From: Bacteroidales bacterium
GTDB taxonomy: Bacteria > Bacteroidota > Bacteroidia > Bacteroidales > UBA1715
Assembly: GCA_016714605.1 (NCBI GenBank)
Contig: JADKDL010000006.1
Location: 62,001 to 126,000, forward strand
Direction: 5' to 3'
Length of the DNA: 64,000 bases
Of the stretch, positions 56,550-64,000 are shown in pieces. Both the position numbers and the translations under genes were made by a program. Under the pieces are notes generated by a model, which saw only the letters and a list, made by a program, of their open reading frames with translations, had not been told where the DNA came from and did no database searches. Numbering within the stretch: position 1 is the stretch's first letter; each line of letters starts with the position of its first letter.

Positions 56550-57548
56550 ATGTGTATGATGAGAGTTACTCTGTATCTATTTTTTGTTCTTTTTATTTCG
56601 TCTTCGTATGCGCAAACCTATGCTTTTTACGAAGGTGAGATTCAGGGAACTACCTATCATATTACTTGCGATAATAGTCAAGAACGCGATTTGTCGCTTG
56701 AGATTGACTCTATTCTGCATGTATTTGATACTCATTTTTCAAATTACGATACCGGTTCTCTCATTTCTCAGTGCAATAAAGACGAATTGACGGTTGCCGT
56801 TGATTCCCTTTTTTCTGAATTGATTTCTGAATCTATAAACATTTCTAAGAAAACAGCCGGTGCTTTTGATATTACGGTAGCACCGGTTGTTAATGCTTGG
56901 GGTTTCGGGTATAAAACTGGTCAATTCCCTACCAAAGCCACAATAGATAGCATGTTGACCTTTATTGGATATAAAAATATTGCTATAGAAAATAATACAT
57001 TTATAAAAAATGATAAGAGAATTTCTATCATTAGTAACGCTGTAGCACAAGGGTTTTCTTGCGATTATGTAGCCCGATATTTCAACACATTACAAATCAA
57101 TAATTACATAATTGAAATAGGCGGAGAAATTATAGCAAAAGGGAAAAATGAAAGAGGACTGGTGTGGACGGTTGGTATAGACAATCCTTTGAATGGAAAC
57201 GAAATAATGACTGCTGCTCAGCTCGAAAATATGGCTTTGGCTACATCGGGCAACTATCGTCGTTTTTATATGAAAGATGGCAAAAAATATGCTCATACTA
57301 TTGATCCAAAAACCGGATTTCCTGTTGAACACAACTTATTGAGTGCTACCGTTATTACAAAAACAGGATTAGAAGCCGATGCATTAGCTACCGCATTTAT
57401 GGTAATGGGCTTAGATAAAGCTATTGAATACACAAATAAGCATTCAGAAATTTATGCTTATTTGGTTTATTCTAACGAGGCAGGCGCTCTACAATCATAC
57501 ATTACCAAGGGGTTCAAAAAATTTATTGTTAATGAAAATTTAAAATAA
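56550..57548 (+). CDS. apbE: FAD:protein FMN transferase
   Basis: The 332-residue protein has a signal peptide (about 4-21) and the conserved ApbE core: G-T-T-Y-H-I near 30, A-G-A-F-D-I-T-V-A near 105, I-E-I-G-G-E-I near 191, T-S-G-N-Y-R-R near 231, H-T-I-D-P-K-T-G near 248 and A-D-A-L-A-T-A-F-M-V-M-G near 275-286. ApbE takes FMN from FAD and links it covalently to a Thr or Ser in a D-x-x-S/T-G-A-T type site on exported proteins. It starts 2 bases after the propeller gene. The best target in the operon is the DAVTGAT site of the last gene. Confidence 0.95.
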   Translation: MCMMRVTLYLFFVLFISSSYAQTYAFYEGEIQGTTYHITCDNSQERDLSLEIDSILHVFDTHFSNYDTGSLISQCNKDELTVAVDSLFSELISESINISKKTAGAFDITVAPVVNAWGFGYKTGQFPTKATIDSMLTFIGYKNIAIENNTFIKNDKRISIISNAVAQGFSCDYVARYFNTLQINNYIIEIGGEIIAKGKNERGLVWTVGIDNPLNGNEIMTAAQLENMALATSGNYRRFYMKDGKKYAHTIDPKTGFPVEHNLLSATVITKTGLEADALATAFMVMGLDKAIEYTNKHSEIYAYLVYSNEAGALQSYITKGFKKFIVNENLK

Positions 57549-57554
57549 CATAAT

Positions 57555-58265
57555 ATGAGATTGTTACTAATATTCGCATTACTTACTGTATTTCTGCAAT
57601 CTTGTACCGATTGTATCAACAGCAATGCGCCAAGATATGAAGTAAATCGAGATATTTCTTCATTTACCGTACTACAATCAAATACTCTGAAACTTTACAT
57701 TGATCTGTACCAAGGTAAGGAGCAAGATTTAATTGTAAAAGGTACTGAAAACGCCCTTATTAACCTACAAACATCTGTTACCTCAGACATATTAACCATT
57801 GAAAACACTGCCTGTAAAGAAAGTCCTACAAAGCTTTTTTCTGATGTTTATATCGATGAGGCATTACAAACAATTATACTTGAGAATAACGAACAATTAA
57901 ATGCTCAGACCGACATATCATTGAATGATTTATCGTTTATCTTGAGCAATACTGCTTCGGCTACAATTGAGAAATTGAATGTAAGCTCTCTTACGGCTAC
58001 TGCTCACGATAATGCCTCTTTACAGCTCGGTTCCGGTAAATCGGCACGTGTTAGTAATCTCACTTTTAATAATAATGCAACGTGCAATGCCGCTGGTTTC
58101 ATTACCGACACGCTTTACTGTACCATAAGTGATTCGTCAATTGTAACGATTGGGGTTTCGCAATATATAAAGGCAAATATTCAAGGCGATGCAAAGCTGT
58201 ATTATCGTGGTAATCCAACAATTGTTTCCGAGTCAGGAAGTTCATCAATAATAAAGATTGATTAA
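57555..58265 (+). CDS. DUF2807 (GIN-domain) lipoprotein
   Basis: The 236-residue protein has a lipoprotein signal with F-L-Q-S-C (Cys17) followed by a right-handed beta-helix-like repeat (L-S-F-I-L-S-N-T-A-S-A-T; T-A-H-D-N-A-S-L-Q-L). It ends Y-Y-R-G-N-P-T-I-V with S-G-S-S-S-I-I-K-I, as in 'putative auto-transporter adhesin head GIN' proteins (DUF2807), common in Bacteroidota. I infer an outer-membrane-anchored surface protein. It starts 6 bases after apbE, inside the operon. Confidence 0.85.
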   Translation: MRLLLIFALLTVFLQSCTDCINSNAPRYEVNRDISSFTVLQSNTLKLYIDLYQGKEQDLIVKGTENALINLQTSVTSDILTIENTACKESPTKLFSDVYIDEALQTIILENNEQLNAQTDISLNDLSFILSNTASATIEKLNVSSLTATAHDNASLQLGSGKSARVSNLTFNNNATCNAAGFITDTLYCTISDSSIVTIGVSQYIKANIQGDAKLYYRGNPTIVSESGSSSIIKID

Positions 58266-58266
58266 A

Positions 58267-59241
58267 ATGTCTAAAAAAATTATTGCTCGAATTCTTGTTT
58301 ACCTTTCTTTAGTCGTTTTATTGGCCGATTATGCTTATAAAATGATTTATGGTATTGGCTATAATAATAAAAATGAATGTATTCTATATCAATTATTGCC
58401 CAAATGGGGATTCTTATTTTATGAATTCTTCACCGAACTTGTTTTTGTAGTAATTGTAGGTATATTTCTAGCAGTAATTCTCGAAAAATATTTCTCGAAG
58501 TATAAATTTCTATACCCTAAAAATCCTTTTACCGCATTTTTGTACGCATCGGTAGTTCCGGTTTGTGCTTGCACCGCTATACCACTTGTAGAGTCTATGA
58601 AGAACAAGCTGTCATTTAAAACTATTTTGGTTTTTGTGATAGCTGCGCCATTGCTCAATCCTTATATTATAGTGTTGTCAGTTACAACTTTGGGCTACAA
58701 GTATGCTTTGCTGCGAATCGTTGGAGCATTCATATTATCTTATGGAGGTGCATCTTTAGTATCAATTTTTGCAAAGGGATTAAATATTGACACAACGGTA
58801 AAAAGTCATATTCATAAAACAAATTGCTTAAATAGAGAGACCGATATATTCAGCAAAACATTGTCGATGTTGAAAACGGTGTGGATATATATTCTTATTG
58901 CAGGTGCAATGGGGTTTTTGATTGATTATTTTCAGTTGGCTTCAATCATGAAAGAGATTGATTTGCAAAACTCATTTCTCGGACCTATAATAGCGACGAT
59001 AATCGGGACACCCATTTATTTGTGCAATGGAGCAGATATACTTTTCCTGCAACCTTTAATTTTCTATAAAGCATTGCCTCTGGGAACTGCAATTTCGTTT
59101 TCGCTCACTTCTACTGCAATTTGTATTACATCAATGGTAATGTTTACAAGATTTCTTGGGAAAAAATTAACCATTTTACTGAGCATCTCGGTGGTTTTAA
59201 TATCGATATGTTTGGGAATATTAATAAACGTATTTATCTAA
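58267..59241 (+). CDS. DUF318/ArsP-type permease
   Basis: I chose the ATG at 58267, directly after the previous stop; a TTG at 58258 would overlap it. The 324-residue protein has about eight membrane segments in two halves. The signature V-P-V-C-A-C-T-A-I-P-L-V-E near residue 100, with its Cys-Ala-Cys pair, places it in the DUF318 permease group, which includes ArsP-type organoarsenical exporters and SO_0444-like metal exporters (family knowledge). The cargo is unknown. Its place between redox genes suggests transport of a metal or of a redox substrate. Confidence 0.8.
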   Translation: MSKKIIARILVYLSLVVLLADYAYKMIYGIGYNNKNECILYQLLPKWGFLFYEFFTELVFVVIVGIFLAVILEKYFSKYKFLYPKNPFTAFLYASVVPVCACTAIPLVESMKNKLSFKTILVFVIAAPLLNPYIIVLSVTTLGYKYALLRIVGAFILSYGGASLVSIFAKGLNIDTTVKSHIHKTNCLNRETDIFSKTLSMLKTVWIYILIAGAMGFLIDYFQLASIMKEIDLQNSFLGPIIATIIGTPIYLCNGADILFLQPLIFYKALPLGTAISFSLTSTAICITSMVMFTRFLGKKLTILLSISVVLISICLGILINVFI

Positions 59242-59278
59242 AAGAGTGAAAGATATATTAATTTAAATTGTAATTTTT

Positions 59279-61261
59279 ATGAAAAGAGTATTACTAATCA
59301 TTTGGGGAATTCTATGCTTGAGTTCTCTCACGTTCTCGCAAACGCAGGGCACACTAACGGTAACGGTAACGACTAGTACTGCCGGAGGAAATTATTCACC
59401 GAGAAATATTGTAGCAATTTGGATTGCAAACTCTTCGGGAGGTTTTGTAAAAACATTAACTGCTTATACACAGAATAACAATTATAAGAGGTATTTGAGC
59501 AATTGGTCATCGCAAACATCAGCGGCAGGTAGTCAGTACAACATTGTTGATGCTGTAACGGGGGCTACAAGAAATCCTTATGGAACATATACTACCACAT
59601 GGAATGCAACAGATTTTAATAAAACATTGGTTGCCGATGGAACGTATAATGTCCGTATGGAACTAACCGACAAAAATGCAACCGGTAATTATTCATCTTT
59701 CACGTTTACAAAAGGGCCAAATGCTCAGACAGTAAAACCTAATAATGTGAACAGTTTCTCTAATATTACCATAACCTGGACTCCTGTTGTGAGTAACTTT
59801 AATCTTACCGTTACACCACCTTCAAACGGAACAATCAGTCCTTCGTCAGGAAGTTATGCTTCTGGTGCTTCAGTAGCACTTACAGCAACTCCTGCATCAG
59901 GTTATGTTTTTAGTGGGTGGACTGGCGATGCTTCAGGTACTACCAATCCGTATACGCTTACGATGAACAGCAATAAAACGGTAGGAGCTACCTTTACAGA
60001 AGTGCCAAAATACAATCTTACCATTACCTCACCTTCAAACGGTACAATTAGTCCTTCTTCTGGAAGTTATGCTTCCGGAGCCACCGTAACCCTTACTGCG
60101 ACTCCAGCATCCGGATATGTCTTTTCAGGATGGACGGGCGATCCTTCTGGCACCACCAATCCTGTTACCATTATCATGAACAGCAATAAAACGGTAGGGG
60201 CTACCTTTACCGCTATTCCAAAATATACAATTACAACAACAACAGCAGGTACGGGAATGGGAATAATTTCCCCATCTATTGCAGGAAGCTACACGCAAGG
60301 AACTACCCTTTCTACTAAAGCTATTGAGTATATTGGATCATCATTTACCGAATGGACCGGAGATACATACTCTACTTCAAAAAATCTGAACATTACCGTA
60401 AATGCGAATGCCAATTATGTCGCTAATTTTGCAACTAATCAAACCTATAATATATTTGAGATTGAAGACGGAACCTATACCACCGAAAATGCAGTATTGG
60501 CTTCAACCAATGCCGGATACTCGGGCACAGGCTATCTAAATATGGTAAATGCTTCCGGCACATACTCAGAACTTACGGTGTATGCTCCATCGGCAGGGCA
60601 ATATGACTGTTCGCTGTTTTATGCCTATACCTCCGATGCTCCTACAAATATAAGTGTCAATGGCACACAAGCAGTTTCGCTTGCTTGTCCTTCATCAGGC
60701 TCTGCAACAAATTGGGTTTCTACACCTTTTGAGCTTACTCTTGCCCAAGGTGCTAATACTATCAGATTCACCTCGGCTACGGCAACCGGTGCTCCATATC
60801 TTGATAAAATTCATATTCAACTACAAACAACAAAGACACAAACAGTATCGCTATCGGCAGGTTGGAATATGGTTTCTTTCAGTGTAACTGCACCCGATAT
60901 GACTATAGCAACATTGCTAACCGGAAAACCGATAACCATGGTAAAAACACTTTCTAACTATTGGTCCTCAACATTAAGTTCGTTTTTAAACTCCCTTTCG
61001 CAGTTTGAAGCCGGAAAAGGATATCTCATTTATGCAACAACGGCAACAACACTAGCACTAAAAGGAATACCATACAACGGCGCAATACAATTTGCCAATA
61101 AAGGATGGGAACTTATAGGAGTACCTTATACCCCGGTTTCAATAAGCAATCTAGGATTTAACTTTACTGTAATTAAAAACTTCACCGGGATGTATGAATT
61201 TGGCGGAACAATGAATAGTTTAAATACATTGGAACCTGGAAAAGCATATTTTATAAAATAG
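59279..61261 (+). CDS. Secreted DUF2271-like flavoprotein with InlB-type repeats, CBM-like domain and GW module
   Basis: The 660-residue protein has a signal peptide (1-20) and a DUF2271-like domain at about 22-168. V-A-I-W-I-A, G-G-F-V-K-T-L, the flavinylation motif D-A-V-T-G-A-T (residues 91-97, FMN on T97 if used), then G-T-Y-N-V-R-M-E-L are visible. Three 71-residue InlB-type repeats (Y-x-L-T-I-T-x-P-S-N-G-T-I-S-P) follow, the first two nearly identical and the third diverged. A CBM6-like domain at about 388-518 starts F-E-I-E-D-G-T-Y and ends Y-L-D-K-I-H-I. The last 140 residues are the duplicated GW module shared with the pectate lyase (S-A-G-W-N-M-V-S to P-G-K-A-Y-F-I-K). No classical T9SS CTD is seen; the GW module may serve as one. 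I infer a flavinylated surface electron carrier that binds a polymer. Confidence 0.85.
   Translation: MKRVLLIIWGILCLSSLTFSQTQGTLTVTVTTSTAGGNYSPRNIVAIWIANSSGGFVKTLTAYTQNNNYKRYLSNWSSQTSAAGSQYNIVDAVTGATRNPYGTYTTTWNATDFNKTLVADGTYNVRMELTDKNATGNYSSFTFTKGPNAQTVKPNNVNSFSNITITWTPVVSNFNLTVTPPSNGTISPSSGSYASGASVALTATPASGYVFSGWTGDASGTTNPYTLTMNSNKTVGATFTEVPKYNLTITSPSNGTISPSSGSYASGATVTLTATPASGYVFSGWTGDPSGTTNPVTIIMNSNKTVGATFTAIPKYTITTTTAGTGMGIISPSIAGSYTQGTTLSTKAIEYIGSSFTEWTGDTYSTSKNLNITVNANANYVANFATNQTYNIFEIEDGTYTTENAVLASTNAGYSGTGYLNMVNASGTYSELTVYAPSAGQYDCSLFYAYTSDAPTNISVNGTQAVSLACPSSGSATNWVSTPFELTLAQGANTIRFTSATATGAPYLDKIHIQLQTTKTQTVSLSAGWNMVSFSVTAPDMTIATLLTGKPITMVKTLSNYWSSTLSSFLNSLSQFEAGKGYLIYATTATTLALKGIPYNGAIQFANKGWELIGVPYTPVSISNLGFNFTVIKNFTGMYEFGGTMNSLNTLEPGKAYFIK
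59798..60436 (+). repeat. Three tandem 213-bp repeats (InlB-type)
   Basis: Repeat starts at 59798, 60011 and 60224, exactly 213 bases apart. Copies 1 and 2 are close to identical in protein and DNA; copy 3 keeps the spacing but has diverged. Confidence 0.85.
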
Positions 61262-61311
61262 TAGTCTTCACAGACAAGCAGAATATAGATTCGGTTTTGA
61301 TAATAAAAAAT

Positions 61312-61336
61312 AGGACGTGTAAAAGCGTCCTTTTTT
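61312..61336 (+). terminator. Terminator of the redox operon
   Basis: A stem AGGACG/CGTCCT with an 8-base loop and T6, 51 bases after the last stop codon. No earlier terminator is seen in the operon. Confidence 0.8.
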
Positions 61337-61390
61337 ATTTTGGCAATAGAGTAAAATCTTGTGATTGAAAGGTTTTGGTAGTGTTTTAAA

Positions 61391-61507
61391 GAAGAAGTAA
61401 ACACACTTGAATATACTTTAGATTATATTAAAACTAGTGGAAGCTATTCTTTTGTGGTAGAGCAAGATAGTGAAGTTGTTTTTAGTGGGACTTTTGTAAA
61501 AAATTAA
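61391..61507 (+). pseudogene. Orphan C-terminal fragment of an exported beta-protein
   Basis: A frame without a start codon reads N-T-L-E-Y-T-L-D-Y-I-K-T-S-G-S-Y-S-F-V-V-E and ends F-S-G-T-F-V-K-N. It resembles the last strands of DUF3244-like domains. A stop precedes it in frame. A decayed remnant is likely. Confidence 0.3.
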
Positions 61508-61542
61508 TTGCGGGTAACGCAATAAATGTTAAGTAGCTAATT

Positions 61543-64000
61543 TTAGATTCCCTTAAATTCATTGGGTGTGACACCAAATTGTGCTTTAAATTTCTTTCTA
61601 AAATATTTTACTTCTGTAAAACCAAGTTTCCAAGCTATTTCAGAAATTGTCATTTTCCCACTTTCCAGCATTTGTTTTGCTTTTTCAAATCGCACATCGT
61701 TTATTATTTCAGAAGGTGCTTTGTCTGTTTCATTTTTCAAATGCCTGATAAGTGTGCTTTTGCTCATATTTAGGTGATAAGCAACAGTTTCTACAGAGAT
61801 ATTGTTAAAGTCGTCTTGTGCATTTACAAAGTTTATTATTTCACTGACAAGTGATTTTTCTACAGTTTCAGGTAGCTCCGTTTCTGTAAGTGTGCTTATT
61901 TGCGTCATATATTGAATGGCAGAGCGCAACTTGAGAATATTAATAATTTTAAGAAGTAAAATCTTTTGATCAAATGGCTTTGCAATAAAGTCAGAAATAC
62001 CAGCTTGATATGCGTTTTTTATAACCGTTTCGAAATTTTGACCGGTAAGCATGAGAATTGGAATATGCTTATGACTGTCGGTTTCTCTAATTTTTTTTGT
62101 TAATTCTATACCATTTATTTGAGGCATTACTAAATCGGTTATTATTAAGTCGGGCATTGTTGAAAGAGCTTGGTTTAAACCCAGTTGACCATTTTCTGCG
62201 CAGATTACAGTAGCATATTGGTTTAGATATTCAGAAACTTGCTGGAGCAATGCCGAATTATCGTCAATTAATAGTATTTTTTTATTTTTAAGTATATGAA
62301 TATCTGAAATTAAAGTTGAAGCATCTATTTCGTCAAATTGCAATAATTCAGACACTTCATCAACTGCTTGGTTTTGTGCTAATGGTAGCGTAATAGTGAA
62401 TTTTGTACCTTCATGGTGAATACTTGTAACTTGAAGTGGCAAAGACATTGCATCGCAGAATTTCTTGCAAATTTCCAATCCCAATCCTGAACTTGATTCT
62501 GTTTTTACATTGCCGAAAAAGAACAGCGTTTCAAGTTTCATTTCTTCAATACCACAACCAGTGTCTGCCATAGAAAATAGCAGTTGAGAATTTACAATCT
62601 CTGCTTTGACGGTAATTTTTCCTTGAATAGGAGTGAATTTGAGTGCATTGTTATATAGATTTCTAATTATTGCCTTAAGCATTTCATTATCGGCTAAAAC
62701 TAAAATATTTTCAGCTATATCTATCTCAATATTAATTTGTTTTTCTATTGCTGAAAGAGCGTAGTTATTAATTATTTCGCTCACAATTTTCTTAATATTT
62801 ACCTCACCAATTTTAGCTTTTAGGTCGTTGTTTTGTGTTTTGTACCACGACAACAAATTTTCTAGAATATTGATAGTTGATTTTGCTGATGAATGAATCT
62901 GTTTTGTTTTTTTTACGAAAATATTTTCATACTCAGCCTCTTGAACAACAACTGATGAGAGATATATAATAGACTGAAATTGATTTTTTAAGTCATGAGC
63001 AATTACAGACATAATTGTATTTTTGGTTATATTTGCGTTTTTCAGTTGTTCATTGCTTATAATTAGCGCTTTAGCTTGATCTTCGAGTACTTGTTTTTGT
63101 TTTTGTAAATCAGCGGTTTTGTCATTGACCAAAAATTCTAGTTGTTTATTCCTTTTTCTTGCAGATCTAAGTCTTGATGTGATGTTGTAATATATTATTA
63201 ATCCGATAGTTAAAATCAACACCAACTGAAACCATATTTTTTGCCAAAATGGAGCATTTATGGTTATATGCACGGTAACATTATTGGCATTTGTAACACC
63301 ATCTTTTGTTTCGCCTTTGAGAAGAAAAGTATATTTGCCAGGCTTTAAATTAGTGTAACTTACAAAATTTCTTGATTTTGTCTGAATCCAGTCATTATCA
63401 ACACCTTCAAGTTTGTAGGTATAACGTTTGCCAATGTTTGTTGTATAGTCGAGCAGTGCAAATTCGAAACTAATATAGTTTTCTGCATAACTTAATTCGA
63501 TATGAGAAACGGAATCTAAATCTGTAAATAAAGCCTTTTCAAATACTTTCATTGAAGTTATAACCAATGGGGAAGGTTTTTTCTGAATGATAAGTGTTTG
63601 TGGGTCAAAGAAATTAAGACCATTTTCGCCACCAAAAACTAAGTAATTATCTGCTGTTTTGCAACAAGCATTGGGTTCAAAAATATCATTCTTCAAACCA
63701 TATTCTTTAGTAAAATTTTGGATCTTAAAGTCTTTATAATCAAAAGAAAACAGTCCTTGGTAACTTGAAATCCAAAGAGAATGATTCAAATCTTCGGTAA
63801 TACCAAATAATGTATTGGTGGGCAGTCCGTCTTTTTCTGAAAAGTTTTTGAACACATTCTGCTTATATGAATAGCGGTACAAACCATCGCCACGAGTTGT
63901 AATCCAGACCATTCCATTTTTATCTTCCCAAAAACTTCTTATATGTTTTGCCTTAAGTGTAGGTTTAGATTGCAAAAATCCAATCAAGGTATTAGAATTT
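61543..64000 (-). CDS. Hybrid two-component system regulator (HTCS), 5' partial
   Basis: The frame is open to the right edge, so the N-terminal propeller is incomplete; at least 818 codons are visible. The order is end of a two-component-regulator beta-propeller (W-I-T-T-R-G-D-G-L-Y; S-L-W-I-S-S-Y-Q-G-L), a Y_Y_Y domain near 155-220, one membrane helix near 245-265, a HisKA with I-A-H-D-L-K-N-Q-F-Q, an HATPase_c (N-N-A-L-K-F-T-P; G-L-G-L-E-I), a receiver (L-I-D-D-N; I-T-D-L-V-M-P; A-K-P-F) and a C-terminal AraC-type HTH (S-E-I-A-W-K-L-G-F). HTCS proteins sense polysaccharide fragments in the periplasm and control nearby genes (family knowledge). The target is not clear; it is convergent with the redox operon. 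Confidence 0.93.
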   Translation of the reverse strand, partial: NSNTLIGFLQSKPTLKAKHIRSFWEDKNGMVWITTRGDGLYRYSYKQNVFKNFSEKDGLPTNTLFGITEDLNHSLWISSYQGLFSFDYKDFKIQNFTKEYGLKNDIFEPNACCKTADNYLVFGGENGLNFFDPQTLIIQKKPSPLVITSMKVFEKALFTDLDSVSHIELSYAENYISFEFALLDYTTNIGKRYTYKLEGVDNDWIQTKSRNFVSYTNLKPGKYTFLLKGETKDGVTNANNVTVHITINAPFWQKIWFQLVLILTIGLIIYYNITSRLRSARKRNKQLEFLVNDKTADLQKQKQVLEDQAKALIISNEQLKNANITKNTIMSVIAHDLKNQFQSIIYLSSVVVQEAEYENIFVKKTKQIHSSAKSTINILENLLSWYKTQNNDLKAKIGEVNIKKIVSEIINNYALSAIEKQINIEIDIAENILVLADNEMLKAIIRNLYNNALKFTPIQGKITVKAEIVNSQLLFSMADTGCGIEEMKLETLFFFGNVKTESSSGLGLEICKKFCDAMSLPLQVTSIHHEGTKFTITLPLAQNQAVDEVSELLQFDEIDASTLISDIHILKNKKILLIDDNSALLQQVSEYLNQYATVICAENGQLGLNQALSTMPDLIITDLVMPQINGIELTKKIRETDSHKHIPILMLTGQNFETVIKNAYQAGISDFIAKPFDQKILLLKIINILKLRSAIQYMTQISTLTETELPETVEKSLVSEIINFVNAQDDFNNISVETVAYHLNMSKSTLIRHLKNETDKAPSEIINDVRFEKAKQMLESGKMTISEIAWKLGFTEVKYFRKKFKAQFGVTPNEFKGI

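Noticed and set aside
59798..60436. CRISPR or mobile-element repeats
   Set aside because: The 213-bp repeats are in frame within one protein and encode InlB-type domains.
51511..61261. Multihaem cytochrome genes
   Set aside because: No CxxCH motif was seen in the proteins of this operon.

Overview
The window is AT-rich chromosomal DNA from a member of the Bacteroidota (class Bacteroidia is likely; I cannot go lower). The evidence is type IX secretion (T9SS) C-terminal sorting domains of type A (1-2.1 kb, 55-56.5 kb) and type B (14.3 kb, 47.6 kb), a hybrid two-component system, GSCFA and DUF4105 proteins, promoter boxes of the TAnnTTTG type and no clear Shine-Dalgarno sites.

Layout. 0-2 kb: the end of a secreted lipase-like alpha/beta hydrolase. 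2.3-9.1 kb: a leftward housekeeping block (SpoIIE phosphatase, EF-P, DedA, GSCFA protein, GltX, DUF4105 protein). 9.5-10.8 kb: argH. 10.8-14.1 kb: a small accessory island (Rpn/PD-(D/E)XK protein, HEPN-MNT pair, lipoprotein). 14.3-22.3 kb: a giant T9SS type B adhesin split by three frameshifts, with a 12-copy heptamer array at its 3' end. 22.6-25.2 kb: three small exported proteins, two of them frameshifted. 25.5-29.7 kb: parB, parA, a MATE transporter and a lipoprotein. 30-32.3 kb: an M6-like metalloprotease split by a frameshift. 33.1-38 kb: an exported ankyrin protein, an AAA/DUF4143 ATPase, small unknowns and a broken HNH nuclease gene. 38.3-41 kb: a PL1 pectate lyase. 41.4-47.8 kb: a second giant type B surface protein. 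47.8-50.4 kb: an OmpA/TPR protein and a PPP-type phosphatase. 51-61.3 kb: a compact operon of about nine genes. 61.5-64 kb: a hybrid two-component regulator that runs off the end.

The most interesting region is the 51.5-61.3 kb operon. It encodes a small exported protein, a NapH/NosR-like membrane iron-sulfur protein, an outer-membrane-barrel-like protein, a Tat-exported lipoprotein polyferredoxin with eight cysteine motifs, a secreted beta-propeller, the flavinyltransferase ApbE, a DUF2807 lipoprotein, a DUF318-type permease and a DUF2271-like secreted protein. The last carries a DAVTGAT motif, the kind of site to which ApbE attaches FMN. I read this as a cytochrome-free electron conduit from the inner membrane to the cell surface, ending in a flavinylated, possibly carbohydrate-binding protein. 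This is an inference from domains and gene order, not a demonstrated function.

Seven loci carry apparent frameshifts or in-frame stops, mostly fixed by one base in a short homopolymer. The core genes gltX, argH, parAB and efp are intact. Residual indel error in the assembly is a serious alternative to real gene decay.
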